A stretch of 64,000 bases of DNA from Sphagnum magellanicum (GCA_021904315.1 CM038907.1:24063223-24127222); one strand, 5' to 3'. Counted from the stretch's first letter, positions 13,310 to 26,612 are shown. The notes: a model not told the origin generated them from the letters alone. Translations and numbers: made by a program.

Positions 13310-14335
13310 AAAAAAAACCCTTGAAATTCAATCAATAATTTTTTGAATTAAAATATAAATTTAAGATTCCAAAATAGTAATTCAGAATTCAAATATCGGT
13401 TTTGAGAAGTTTTTAGAAGTTAAATAAGAAATTTCAGAATTGAAATGTTAATTTTCAGATTCAAATAATAATATTCAAAATTAAAATTTGCATTTGAAGA
13501 CTTAATTAATAATTTTCTGAATTGAAATATTAATTCTGAGAATCCAAAATAATAATATGGAATTCCAATTTCAACTTTCAAGTCAAATAATTTTTTAAAA
13601 TTTAAATTTTAAACTTCAAAATTCAAATATCAAATTTCAAGTTGAAATAAAAATATTTAAAATCAAGTTGCCAATTTTTAGAGTCAATAAAGTTTTTTAA
13701 ATTGAAATAATAATTTTTAGATTGAAAAATAATAATTTAGAATTCAAATATCAGTTTTTAGATCAAAAACGTTTTTTGAATTTAAATAAAAAATTTCAGA
13801 ATTGAAATGTTAATTTTCATATTCAAATAACAATATTCAAAATTGAAATGTCCATTTTTAGACTCAATTACTAATTTTCAGACTTGAAGTATTAATTTTG
13901 AAAATCTAAATTTCAGGTTTGAATTAAATGATTATTTAAAATATAAATGAAAAATTTTCATAGCTGAAATATAAATTTCATATTCACATAAAAATATTCA
14001 AAATTAAATGGAATATTCAAATTAATCCATTTTTATGATCAATTATAATTTTCTGAATTGAAATACTAATTTTTGGATTCGAAAATATTAATTTAGAATT
14101 CAAAATCAATTTTTAGATCAAATCAGTCTTTTTGAATTGAAAATATCATATTCAATCAAAATTTTCAAATTCAAATAATGTTTTAAACAATTGAAATAAC
14201 AATTTTCAGATTCAAATATCAAGTTTCAAATTTTAATAAAATTTTTAAAAAGTTAAAATAACATTTTTTCATAATTGAAATATCAATATTCATATTTGAA
14301 TAAAAAAATTCAAAGTTCAAATATTAATTTTGCGA
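13310..14335. repeat. Degenerate satellite array inside the CACTA element, higher-order period about 356 bp
   Basis: About 1 kb of AT-rich DNA made of short diverged units (around TTCAGATTCAAATA and AATTTTCA). At larger scale the same segments return at similar spacing: the segment around TTTAGAATTCAAATATC at about 13380, 13738 and 14092, and ATTGAAATAATAATTTTTAG-like at 13347, 13701 and 14057. About 2.7 higher-order copies are present. No coding content. Confidence 0.75.
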
Positions 14336-14689
14336 TTCATTATATGAACAATATACATATGTATGCATATATATATATATAATTTTAGTACATACATTAA
14401 AATATACCCGTATGTCATTGTAAAATACCTTTAGGATGCAACTAATTTGGTGACTATTGTGACTAATGGGACATATCAACCTATTAATGGATGAAAATAA
14501 ATGTAAAATTGATGTAACCAATAGGATGAAATTTCTAATAGCTGCATCATAGTTGTGAAAATGACCAAAATAGTTGAAAGTTGATCTTGTAGTTGCAAAT
14601 ATTCTCAAATCTAGTCGCAAACGACTATAAGTCGCATGTAGTCGTAAATTGACTGGTTACATTTTGGCTGATTTCTACTAGTGAACTGA

Positions 14690-17600
14690 TGTGAAAGGTT
14701 TAAGGTTCAAGGGTAGATAGGATGACCAATGGGAAATTCTTCATGCATTTCCTCATGTGACGTGAAAGGGCAAATAAAACTCTATAAGGTTGATACATTG
14801 AAAACACATTGATTGGTTGAAAAAATCAAATTTGTAAATTTTAATTAATTTTGAATGACAAAAAAATTCCAAATTCAAAAACTTTTGTTTTGTTGGTTTG
14901 AAAATTGAAACAATTACTATGCACACCACCTTGTCAAAGACATTTTGACAATACCAAAAGTGCTACAAAGGGCTCGACCTCGCAATTTGGGAAGGTTAAG
15001 GTGTGGTCATAAACAAAACGTTACAAACAAAATAAACACATGTATATTCTTAATAAAGAATCCCATGCTAATCCATGCTTTCCATAACCCTAGCATGGCT
15101 TGTGTTATTTGGCCTAAATATGAATAGGACCATGGAAGTGTTATAAAATGTAAACAAGACCTTAATGATAAAGCCCAATTGTGAAAAAAATTATTTAAAG
15201 TCTAATTCTTGGTGGCAAATTTTTTTGAAATTCAATATCTCCCACACCTTAGGCCTACTCATACAAAATTACCTCCATTGAATCCCACTCATCGAGGGAT
15301 TTCCAACAATACCAAGAATGAACCCTAATAATCCTACAATTTTAATTTCAATTTTTTAAAAATTTTTGTCACAAAAATATTTGATATTCAATAGCTCTTA
15401 TATTGTAGGTTGAAACATTACAAAACCACCTCAATGCACCCTTAGTCATCAATAGTTTTCAATAATACCAGGTGCATGGTGCGAGGTGTTGTGGTTTGGC
15501 AAATTTCAATGTGACAAACAAAACAAATAGAAAAACAAACTACCTTCATTATATTATTTTAGATAGATTAGTGTAACCTATGTTGTCCCAAATGTGAGCC
15601 AGTTACCCAAATAACATTTTCCTTCCAAAATTGTTTTTAAAATTTTAATTAAATTTCCAACGACAAAAAAATACTGAAAATTCAATATCTCTTGCACCTT
15701 TAGTTAAAAAATTTCCAAATCACCTTCATTACATCCTATTCACCAAAGGTTTTCCAACTATACCAAGAGTGCGCCCAAAATTCCTCTTTATTTATTTATT
15801 GATTTAAATGAATTTTCAATGAAAAAGTTGTTCAATATTCATTAATTTTTCCACCATAGGTCCAAACATTATGAACCAACTCAAGGCACCCTTCATGAGG
15901 GCTTTCCAATGCTAATAGAAGTACAAAGGGCGTTTTGGTTTGAGAGATTTTAACATGACAAACAAACAAACAAAATAAAATAAACAACCTTCCTTAATAG
16001 ATATATATGTTAGACCTATCATGAAATATACAAATATTATATATTAAATCAATGTAGCTTTGATGATGTTTAAATCTAGAAGGTGGTCAACTTTCAAAGT
16101 GAAATAATGTTAAACAATACAATAACAAAAATATTTCACGACTGTAGAAAAGACATAATTTAAAATTTTTTTGAAAATAAATTGATTTTTGAAAGGATAG
16201 CATGTGGAGAGACATGTGTCCTTTCAAGCATAAGACCATTACCACCTTTTATGTCAAAGAAGCTTGTTCCTCTTGTGGGTACATGTAAGCTATACACACA
16301 TAATCCATTGTCTCCTTTTGAAGCTTGCTTTACTTATTGAATGCATGTGAAATTGAGATGCTTTAAACTATCTCCTGTGTGTGATATTGGTCATCAATTA
16401 GAACAATCCTCAAATCACTTTATAGCAAGAAATTAAACCGATAAGCTTTGTGGGTGCTTCTTCAAAACTCATTAATCCAACTGACAATGAAGATATCTAT
16501 GCTTATGGCACAATTGTTTCTTGTCAAGACTCTCCCAACAATAGTCTTGTATGTAATCCACCAAAGTGTGAAAACTTGATACCAAGTAACAATTATATCC
16601 CAAGCAATCAAGTTGCATGAATGATTCTAACAGAAAAGAACAATAAATGAGTCTTAGACAATTTGCAAATTCTTTTGTTTTTCAAAGTTTCCACATTCAT
16701 AGTTACTTCATTTTGGTGCAGCCAATTGCTTTTGGGGCAAGTTTGTTAGCTTAGCCCTATGGACATAATTTTCCTTGAACAAAGAAACTTCAAGGAAAGC
16801 TTTAAGAAATTTCAAGGAGATTGATTTCTTGGGATTAGGCTATTTGTCAAGAATAGATCTCATGTTTTTTTTCATTTTGAGAAATTTCCCTTTTTTCTTA
16901 TTATATCATGTTGACAACTATGAGATTGGAATTTTTGATAGTTTACTAATTAGTTTGATATACAATTTATGTGTATGTTAGTGACAATGAACCAATTTTT
17001 TGCTTTTGATATGGGTTCCATTGTCATGGTGATGTTCAAGGAACTTTTGCAAGATGTTTGTGGAAGTTGCACATATTATGAACAATGTTGGACATGATTT
17101 GCTTGCTACTATAACCAAGGAGCTCAAACAACAAGAGTTGGACACAACTTGTAATCACCAAATGTTTGCAATGAGCCCTTCATCACAAGGATGCAAATTA
17201 GAAAATGCTTATAAGCATTATTTGTAAGCATTGCTAACTACATTTTGATTTTATCTTTTGATATGTAACAAAAGTTTCCAATATTGAAAAAATGTAACAA
17301 CAAACTTGCTATATCTCCCCACTCTTTATCTTGCTGAAAATTTCCTTTGTACACAACTTGTGGCTTTTAGTCCAATGGGTTGTTGCTTATGGGGTTAACT
17401 GACATGCCACTCAAGAACATGTTAAAGCAAGAGAATGGAAATGAGGGGAAGCAAATCCTTGTATATCAATATACAAGAATGCATAATCGAGGAATTGGAT
17501 TATGTTTTTCAGTCTCATGGAGATTTGCTATGGAAGACTCAAGTGTTTGAAGTGTTAACAAGTGCATATGTGCAATTGTCATAATCTCTACTACACATTA

Positions 17601-17860
17601 GTGTAATCATTTCACAACTCCAGCAACAATAGCAGATTAATTACCTTTGATTACAAAATCACCCAAGAAAGGATATAAGAAGGGTCTAGAGCAACCACCT
17701 TCTTGTAGGGTTGTAAGGGAGTTTATAAGGAATTGGCCTCAAATGGAAATACAAAAAATTCTTGCTCACCTCAAACTCACAAGCCAAAAAACATGAGGAC
17801 ACCCATTTTGCTAGTGAGCAACTAGTGTTTCAACTAGTGTTGGCCGTGTATAGATTGGAT
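14690..17860. other. Gene-free AT-rich stretch
   Basis: Degenerate short repeats, for example a segment built around ACAAACAAAATAAA and CTTAGTCCAAAC-like pieces recurring near 15000, 15530 and 15960, each after a TTTCAACATGACAAAC-like motif. A similar piece lies at 11335. This suggests an old, fragmented repeat into which the first CACTA element inserted. No gene. Confidence 0.5.
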
Positions 17861-18354
17861 TGGAAATTTTAAATCCTAGGTTCTTGCCGGGCTTCAACTA
17901 GGACGTGCAAGTGAGTATGGGTGCCCAGGTACAATGCCCTAGTTGATGCCTAGCTAGGACCTAGATAATCATGGTGCCCGGGCTATCAACTTGCGCATGC
18001 ACTTGGGCAATGGCTGAAAACAAACCCAGGCTATACCCTACTTGGGCAAGCCTCTTTTCTCCCATAGAGAGACAATGCCCTTGCTTGGTTGGGCTTGTGT
18101 TTTGCAAAACCCATGAGATGCCTGTCACCCTTTTCCATGCCTATTATGCATACCCTTGTGAAAGATAAAATGCCTCTATGTCCATACCGGGAGGGCATAA
18201 GTTTGCTTGAAAAAATCCTAGGGCCGTGCCCTCCGGGCTTCACTAATGCTCCTTTTAGAAAATGCCCTTCCCATGAGGTATTCCGGAAAATACCTGGCCA
18301 ACACTGTTTTGATCAATGTGTAAGCTAGTTGCGGGTTCTAAGTTGATGGCCACA

Positions 18355-18440
18355 ATCTGAGGTGCTATTGGGAACGTCTTAGGGAACAACTTGGGGAACC
18401 TGCTGGGAACATGATGGGAACACATTGGGAACAAGGGAAA
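18355..18440 (-). repeat. Inverted relative of the GTTCCCAACATG repeat family
   Basis: GAGGTGCTATTGGGAAC followed by GGGAACATGATGGGAACACA matches the reverse complement of the copy B segment around 54478-54515. Confidence 0.5.
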
Positions 18441-19013
18441 AAAACAAACACTAAAACTCCATCCCAGGCAAAAAAATTGAACCCCTTGTGAGTGCATGCT
18501 AAGCCTTCTCATTGGCTGCATGAAACTTTTATTTCCAAAACTATTTGTCATCCTTTTGTTGGCTAACATGAACAACAAGGCAAGGTTTTGTTGAATACTT
18601 ATATTATATCATATATATTAATTCACTTAGTCTGTCCGTCTGTCTGTAAAACCTGATCTCCCCAACAACATGACAGTTATTACCACTACTTTCTAGGGCA
18701 GTTAATTGTGGTAAATAATAAAAAAAAGAATTTTTTACCATGGTTGGAGGACCGTGATGCCATGTCTCAGAGAATCGCCCTGAGAGCCGCCGATCATCAT
18801 TTTCACTTTCGTTTCTGCCGGCTTCGCAACCGGTTGTTTGGGATGTTTGAGAACCATGGCCCGCGTATCCTTGAGAATCGGGTACCAGCTGGTTGTTTTG
18901 ATTGAGAATTGCAGTGGGCAAATAGAATCCAGAACCAGTGGGCAATCAATCAAGTGTATCCAAATTTCTGAAAAATTTCCCAACCGGTTATTTGGAATCG
19001 ATTTGAGAACCAA

Positions 19014-19045
19014 AGTGGGGGCGGGGGGGGGGGGGGGGCGGCGGG
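19014..19045. repeat. G-rich tract
   Basis: A run of about 17 G flanked by further G clusters, inside the GC-richer patch; it could form a G-quadruplex on the plus strand. Confidence 0.8.
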
Positions 19046-20399
19046 CACAAACTTCAAAGTACACACATTTAATTGAGAACCGCTGTGAGAACTTCCGATC
19101 ATCAGACATTCGCGGATTGCGACCAGGGCAGCCGCTGCGGGGGGCTGGGCGAGGTGTCACGGGTGGTTGGAGTGGCGTAGCCACGGGTGTCCAAAGGTCA
19201 TGGGTACCACTAGTTATATTATATTATCCTTGTTCCCATCAGGTTCCCATTTCATCCCAGAACTAATAAATTTGCACAAGGAAAATTTTCCATATTAATG
19301 AAAGCTGAATCTCCAACTTACCTTGAGGAATGGGGAGAAGAGAAGTGAGTTTGTTGGGCCGAGCCTCCACAGGGACACAGGGACTATCGCATTGGATCCA
19401 ACTTTTGGAAATTTTACCTTATTAGAACTAGTTTCTTCGATGAAAGTGTTTAAACTGTTTAAATTGGAATGGCTTTTTGGGTGTTCAGAGTGTGGACACA
19501 GTAGTTGGTAGATGTACAACATCTTATCTTTTGGCAGGGCCAGCATGTTTGTGATGCCTTGTTAACCCTTGTTTGTTTGCATACAAACAAGGGTTATAGA
19601 ATTAGTGTAGGAAATATACACAAATATATTAACAGGGTCCGTGGAATAGGCTCGTGCAGGCCTAGGGATGAAACTAGCCTGATCAGATTGTGCTTTCTGA
19701 TTTGAGGCTTTCGTAATGAGGCTGGGTAGATCAAATGGAGGGGTCGAAAAATTCAGAAGGGTTTAAACCTAGACCCTTCTTCACATGTGTAAAAGAAACA
19801 CCCAATTCTTTTGTGTCTGTAACATATTTTTAGCCTATTTTAAATATATTTTCAAAAAAATTTATTGACACTTGATTTGCATTTAAATAAATAATATTAT
19901 ATTATTTATTTTTCAATAAGTTGCACCTTATATATATATTTGCATCCCATTAATAACAAAATAGAAGTGACAACCTCCCCAAGCAAGCATTACACCTTGG
20001 GAGCAGAAAATTGAAGTGAATAAAATATTTTACCTATTGCCTTGCAAAGTCTTGGCCCAAAGTGTATATACTTGGCCTCGGGAAAGGGCATGCTGTTAAG
20101 GCACACGATCCTGAGTCTCTTGCAAACAATGCTTATCATGTCTAAGGCATTGACTCATGGACAGAACCGTATGGGTGAAGAGATCGGATCTGCAATTGCA
20201 TGCTGTACAGCAGCTTTTGTGTACACCTTATACTTCATCTCTTTCAAGCAGATCATGTGCACAGAGCATGCATTGGGAACTTGTTGTTCTTCATTCTGTA
20301 CAGATCTGTGTTTTCTCACACTAGTGTGATCCTCTACATTCAAGAATGTTTTTTGTCTCCCCCTTGTTAGTTAGTTACGTACAATTGTTTTCTCTGTGT

Positions 20400-20420
20400 A
20401 AGAGAGAGAGAGAGAGAGAG
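20400..20420. repeat. AG microsatellite
   Basis: Ten AG units. Confidence 0.9.
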
Positions 20421-23400
20421 TTGCATTCATGCTGTATAAACCCAATACCCAATATCTGTACAATTCTCCTCTTCCAGGCAGTTGAAACTTCTTCACTGTT
20501 CTTCATCTTTGTACAAACTAGAATGCAATTAAACAGGAAATTCGTTGGAAAAAGAAGAAGAAGCAGACCACAAAGTGCATGAACTTAGTGGGCTAAATTA
20601 CATTAGAATTGGACTTGGCATGATCTTTTTCCACATGTGTTCAATTGCTGATCTCTGTTGCTGCTGCTGACAATTTGTAGTTGCTAATGGAGTTGTGATC
20701 TGTGTTAAAATATTTGAGTCTTGCAAAATGAAGGCAAAAACAAAAAGTTTTCAAATGTGCAGTGTTGTAGAAGACAACTTCGGCAAAAACCCAACTTTAC
20801 AAATGAAAAGCCAAGACAAAAAAATGAAAGGCTAGTGATAATAATGTGTATTAGAATTTAGCTTAATTTAGTGAATTGGTCTCAAGCTTGTGGGTTAAAG
20901 AGTCAAGTAATAAAACAACCATTGCATGAGTGTTATGAGGCCCAAATTGGTGAACTTCTTGGACTCTAGATTCATATCTATTCACAAAAGAAATAAAGAA
21001 AGTGTTAATTTCGAAAGTTCAAATAGTGAAATAGCCTTAAGACTATTATGGTGTAGGCAAAAACTTAGATCTATGCGGCCATGGGGAACTATGTATGAAC
21101 TATGTTATGTTGTCAATTGGCCAGTTCACAACAACGGCTAGTGTGACCCAGCACGCCAAAATGCACCACCCTTGGTTTCATGTTTTGAGGCCATGCAGTT
21201 GTACGAACTCAAAATTTAGACCCTTATAACACATTTTTAGAACCCTCGTCTATGGGGGATGTTAGTTATGAAACAAGAACCCAATGGAAAAAAAGTTGTC
21301 CTTTTCATGTACTATCAATCCATGGTGGTGTGTTCGTGGGTGTTGGTTTTGGTTCAATCTGGTTGCTTCATATCACATTAAGCTTTCCAAATGCATCGAA
21401 TTCCTTTTGGACTTTTGGTTCATTGGATATTATTTGTGTTACATTAAAGAATGATGTTTGATTACCACTTGGGTTGTCCAAAATTTGAATATCAGCTCAC
21501 AATTATGTAGAAGGATTGATTGCATAGATAAGATCATAAATAATCTGTTTTATTGACCAAACTTAGTTAGAATACCATAGAAATGTTAAGATTTTATTAT
21601 TATTTTTATTATGGGTTTTAGTTGGAATTTAAGGTTTGGTATGTGTGCAATTTATCTTGGCTTCAATTTTGGATCAATCAAAGTGTAATTTAAGATATGG
21701 AATCGAAGTGTGTAGCTCATTATTTTCCATAAAGCTGATAAATTCATCAGCCAACTTGCAGTTGGCAAGATTAATTTTCCTGGAAGTTGATAAATTATTT
21801 TTTATGCCATTGAAATTAGCCATCACTACAATGAGATCCTTTGGTGTGTGACTTGAGTTTTATGATATGTCTGTCTCTTGATTGAAATGCTTAGTGTAAG
21901 ACAAATGTGAAAATATTGTGGTAAAGGTGGAATAAAAATGAAAAGGGTTCAGATTTGTAATTGGTTTTTGTACAAGTTGTCATTGACTTGATCACAATGG
22001 CATGTTTACTTATAAGTTCTATTAATCCAAAGTATTTAGTAAAAACAGAGAAGAACTATACAAAAGTCGGGTTTGGTAAAAAAAAACGATTGGATCTCAA
22101 ATTGTCTTTATTGGCCCAACAAATTATAACATGCTATTTTGTGCCCATGTATACACAAAATTGCTACTAATGGTCTCAAAATTTAATTATAACAAACTGC
22201 AAGTAACATAACTAATGTTTTCTTTGGTCAAAGATAAATATTTCAAATGCCTATTATTTGGTCTGGGCCCAATAATATCAACTTATGTCCCAAAAAGAAA
22301 TTAGCAACTTGAAAAATAATGGGATTTCCGTGGACATGTTTGATGGTAGAAAAAATAGTTCATACTTTTACCCATTACCAAATTGAAGTTCAGGAGAATA
22401 TTATAGCCTAAGATTGGTATGGGTCTATGAGGTTTCATTTTTGAAATAAAGTCCTTTTACACAAAGGTCACAAGTCATAACCCCACACACACCTCTCATT
22501 CATAGCTAGGATCACCCACAACACATAAGGCATGATCTTTATTCAGGCTACCCCCAAGGGGCATCTCATCACACACCTAGAGACTTCTCCTTATGAAGAT
22601 GATGCCAAATCCATATAAGTTGTCCTTTCAAGCATTTTGACACTCACACATCTTTGGGTTGCTAGTATTTTCCATCATGCACAAATTCACACACATCTTT
22701 TTGAGAGAATATAAACATGAAAGACAGAGCCTAATGCCCTTTTCACAAACCTTTTGAAGTACTTGAAAAGAGTGGATGATTAATTCTTCCTTTTTGTATA
22801 TGCTTAATAAACATTTACCATTTGTTAACTTGAGGCCTATTAGATGATTCTCTCAACCTTCCAAAATACCCACCTCTATCATAAATAAGCTACTATATTG
22901 TTTCACATCTTCCCATTTACAACCTAATATTTTTGGCACATATGAAGTGAAGCTATTTGATTCCCCTTCATGCATATAGTGTTTTCTTAACACAAAATAG
23001 CTAGGTTGAAACTTATGATCCACCTAATACATGGATGAGTCCAAAATAAGTCCCTATATCAAAAAAATTCCGATGCATAGTTCTCACAAGGTAATATGGT
23101 GCTTCTCAAATTTACCCAATACTTATTCTATGCCATATCTACCAACACCTATAAATGATATCCTTCTTAACCATTTCAACCTGACATAATCATAACATAA
23201 CAATATTTCCAAAATTTTGAAAGGCTATTGAACTTGAGTATGCCAAACCCTACATTTGGCAATCAGGCGTCTAGAGGACCTAGTTTGAGAGGGGATAAAA
23301 CAACCATGTACCCCACATGGACAAAGCGGAAAATAAGGGGACTCACACACCCTAGGGCATTTGATTGGAGGCATAGAAGCAGCGGTTTTTTGTTTGCAAT

Positions 23401-24311
23401 TTTGTGATGTGGTCAAATTGACAATCACCCAACAAAAAACATTAGCCATAATTGGCTAAATACAAGGAATAAAAGTGAAAGGGAAAAAAAAAAAATCCTT
23501 CTACATTCTTGGCTACCTACCCTAAACTACCTGGATGATAAACCATGTCATAAGTTATTAAAATTAGAAATTAGAATAATACCAAGAAGTTAGGTTATTA
23601 TTGGTTATCAACAAATCAACAACCGGCTGGTAGGTTATCAATACCCAAGTTGATAACCGGTTTTGGGAACATGCTGAGAATAATATGAAACACATTGGGA
23701 ACACCAAGGAAAAAAAGACAGTATGAAACTCAGCACCAAATTTTGCTGCTAATTTGAGTTTGAGTCCCTGTTGAGCTCCGTTTAAGCCCCCCAGTGTACT
23801 TTTTTGTTTCATTCATGTCCTTTATGTCCAAAGAGGGGGTTATGGTGCTGTGTTTTCCTTACTTTTATGAATAACTTAAGTATATTATTAGAGCAATTCT
23901 AGTACCAATTTGTGGTTTGCAAAAAAATTAAAAATAAAATGGAACTTGGAATCCAGTTTCAGGTCTGGTTTTTTTTTTTTCCTTTTTTTTCTTTTTTTTC
24001 TTTTTTTTATTTAAATTTTTAAAAAAAAATTTAAATCCCAATTCAGGTTCTATAAATCAGACCCAGTTTTGGTCGGTTCTTAAAACCTCGAGTTCCCAGT
24101 TCCAGTTTTGTTCTTTAATAACTTGAGAACCTGATTCAAAAAAATCAGACCAGGTTTCGATTCAATTTTTACTGACTAACTGGAACCAGAACCGACAATT
24201 CTAACCCACCAAACTGAGTACCCACCAAGCATTGGTCTTTACACTATCTGATGGAACCTTGTAGAAAGGCTTTTAAAAATTAAAAAATTAAAAAATACAT
24301 ATAAATTTAAA

Positions 24312-24315
<4 letters not shown>

Positions 24316-24340
<25 letters not shown>
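24316..24340. repeat. AT microsatellite
   Basis: About 12 AT units, following poly-A and poly-T rich DNA at 23960-24030. Confidence 0.9.
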
Positions 24341-24342
<2 letters not shown>

Positions 24343-25001
24343 TATTATTATTATTTATTATGATTATTATTTTTGTTGTTAGACCAGAAAGCTGTCCTAT
24401 CATCATCATCATTGTGATGAGGAGGCCAAAATTTTGAACTTACTCTGCACTCTACTCAACTGACAACTGACATTCCTCCCTGTATAGCTCCAGCAGTTGG
24501 CAGCCTGGAAGTACCCATTTCTCTCAACTCAAAACTACACAGAGCAAATGTCTCTAACCTACCTTTGATTAGAATTGAAGCTTACAGAAATGGCTGTGTT
24601 TTCTGTGCTATTTCATCTTCCCAATGTTAAGGGCTAAGCCTTCTTCTCATAGTCAAGGCTTTCTTGGAAGGAAAAGGAACAATCAATCGGTCCTGAGTAT
24701 GTAATGCACTCTATGTACAAATTTCTTTTTTCTTTTGCACTTATGAAGAGAAGAAGAACAGTTATTAATTACGTAGTTAACTTAGTTCCATCCACAAGTG
24801 GACTCTTATGATGCCACAGACTCTTCATGGTATTCAGCCTTTTTTAGTGGGGGCGATTACATGGAAGGTAAATGTCATATAACAAAGAGCACTAGTAGAA
24901 GGGGGTCTGTAATAGTTGTTTTTTTTTTCTTTTTTCTTTTTTAAAACCAAAAATTGGGAAATTTTTAAATTTTCATAGAGTGAATATGACTATTTTTTAT
25001 T

Positions 25002-25183
25002 TTATTTTTCTTGGGGGGGAAATTTTGGTAATTGGATGCCAGGAAATGTGGATTTTGCACTTGTGTCACACATGAGAATGTCATAGTAGTCCTCATTCCT
25101 AATGATGTCATCATAGCCTTGTAGTTTTGCTTCCTTCCCACTCAACATGACAAAGTGCGCTGTGTCTTCAAACCAGGGCTGAC
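25002..25183 (-). CDS. Coding-like terminal exon of an unidentified gene
   Basis: A minus-strand open frame begins after a good acceptor (gggttgcttgcag|GTCAGCCC, edge at 25183) and ends at a stop at 25002. It encodes QPWFEDTAHFVMLSGKEAK, LQGYDDIIRNEDYYDILMCD and a Pro-rich tail ending LPKFPPQEK. The composition (acidic and aromatic, no low-complexity runs) and the clean acceptor suggest a real final exon of about 60 codons. No partner exon was found in the next 3 kb upstream on this strand. Family not recognised; it may be a relic. Confidence 0.35.
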
Positions 25184-25450
25184 CTGCAAGCAACCCACCA
25201 GCAAAAATAACACCAAATAGGCTTGTTAAGTAGGACAAACAAATGCAGTAGAACATGTTGTGATCATATGAAAAAGATGACCAAAATCCATACACTCATG
25301 CTTTTAAGTAGAGGTCCTTTCATCAAAGATCAATTTCCAACAAAGTTGAGTAATTGTTACTCCAATAAATCATTAGTATTTCCACTAGATGCCAAGATAC
25401 ATGATAAGTTGATCATTACCAACATACCAACCTTCTTCAACCAAAGAAGC

Positions 25451-25605
25451 TTCAGATCTCAAGATCTCGTTTGAGATCTCAAATATGTAACAAATTCAGG
25501 TCTCAAAATCTCGTTTGAGATCTCAAATATATTGAAATTTCAAGTCTCAAGCTCTTGTTTGAGTCCTCAAATACATAGAAGCTTCAAGTCTCAAGATCTC
25601 ATCTT
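25451..25605. repeat. 44-bp tandem repeat, about 3.5 copies
   Basis: Copies begin at 25451, 25495, 25539 and 25583 (the last partial), each starting TTCA(G/A)(G/A)TCTCAA. The first two carry a small palindrome of the form GATCTCgtttGAGATC, so each can form a stem. Noncoding by appearance. Confidence 0.75.
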
Positions 25606-26008
25606 TCCCACTAACTCACTCATCACAACAGCTCTCGTACAGTGATGATGGGTTGGGTTGGGTTGGTCGGGTTAGGTAGGTAGTATAATAAAAGAGTAGT
25701 AATGAAAAAGGCAAAAAGGAAGGGGATGGATGACTGGGTTGTGGATGAAATATTGGGGTTTCAACCTCACTAACCCATTTTGTAAGAGTTTAGATCCTAT
25801 ATCTAGGCAGATAGGTAGGAAAATAGGTGACTAGTAAGTAAGCAGATAGTGGTTTGGTTTATACATGAAGGTAAGGAATGTTCTTATTAGTACCTACCTG
25901 CTAAACTACAACCCAAAAGCAACTGAGGTAACCACCATGGTTGAGTATGGAACTTGAAACCCAACAGAAAACTGTTTCTTGGCTACTTACCATCCATCCT
26001 TCATGGTC

Positions 26009-26041
26009 CACTGGTAGATGGATGGATGGATGGAAGGATGG
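26009..26041. repeat. GGAT microsatellite
   Basis: Imperfect TGGA units in the UTR-like region upstream of the 27.3 kb locus. Confidence 0.75.
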
Positions 26042-26263
26042 CAGAAGGGAATCCAGTTCCCTTTTGCAGAAGGGGCAGAAGCAGCAACAGCTCCTCCTCC
26101 TCCTCAGAGGAACTTTGCATGCATGGCTTGCAACTGGTGGATCTCTAGTAGACTTGAAAGAACAACTATGTTCCTTTTTCTTTTCTTTTCTTTTTTTTCT
26201 CCTCTCTCCTTGCAACTAACTGCCTTGGCTGAAATGGGAAGAGTAAAATGCAGGAAAAAAACA

Positions 26264-26283
26264 TAAGAAGAAGAAGAAGAAGC
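26264..26283. repeat. AAG microsatellite
   Basis: Six AAG units. Confidence 0.8.
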
Positions 26284-26588
26284 AAGAATCAGGGACAAGG
26301 CCTGATCAATGCCATGTTTGTTGTTGCCTTCCAGCTGCTCTGAATTTGTTTTCCAGCTTTCCAGAGAGCTCTGAACCCCGTTGTTTTCACAAAGATGGAG
26401 AGACTCAAACTATGAGACTTGCTGCACATTCAGAACTACAGATGTTTGGCTTTGGGATCAAGTCCTGATGTAAGCTGTAGTGTTCACTGAGGAGAAATTA
26501 CATTGGGTACCTACCTAATTTTTTTGATGTATTGGGTTCCTTCCAGAAATCCATTTGTTAGCAGCTTTGATGCTTGCTTGCACATCTC

Positions 26589-26612
26589 CTGCTGCTGCTG
26601 CTGCTGCTGCTG
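26589..26612. repeat. CTG microsatellite
   Basis: Eight CTG units. No convincing coding frame crosses it, so it is read as noncoding. Confidence 0.85.

Larger units (their letters stand above)
11583..14683. mobile_element. Non-autonomous CACTA (En/Spm-type) transposon, 3101 bp
   Basis: Terminal inverted repeats CACTAGAAGAAA (from 11583) and TTTCTACTAGTG (to 14683), flanked on both sides by the 3-bp target duplication AAC (11580-11582 and 14684-14686). Both ends carry clustered AGTCGC/GCGACT motifs (11617-11670 and 14610-14650), the layout expected of subterminal binding sites for a TnpA-like protein. Inside there is no transposase reading frame: the interior is a CCTA/TAGG-rich tract and a degenerate satellite. 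TIR, subterminal motifs and TSD together make the call firm; mobility would depend on an element elsewhere. Confidence 0.85.
17870..19260. other. GC-richer patch with overlapping random ORFs
   Basis: Richer in GC than anything nearby. It holds short ORFs on both strands that overlap one another, which is expected from composition alone. Repeated GAGAACC and AACCGGTT motifs occur at 18830-19090, with weaker ones at 24060-24190. Read as old transposon remains. Confidence 0.4.
19270..24990. other. Gene-free stretch
   Basis: No recognised coding sequence. It contains poly-T and poly-A runs (23960-24030), microsatellites, a weak relative of the GTTCCCAACATG family (23650-23710), and an orphan CACTAGTAGAA at 24890-24900 that resembles a CACTA terminus without a partner. 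Confidence 0.5.

Noticed and set aside
18604..19266. Several overlapping ORFs up to 149 codons on both strands
   Set aside because: They overlap each other in a GC-rich patch with poly-G and show no domain; ORF length is explained by composition.
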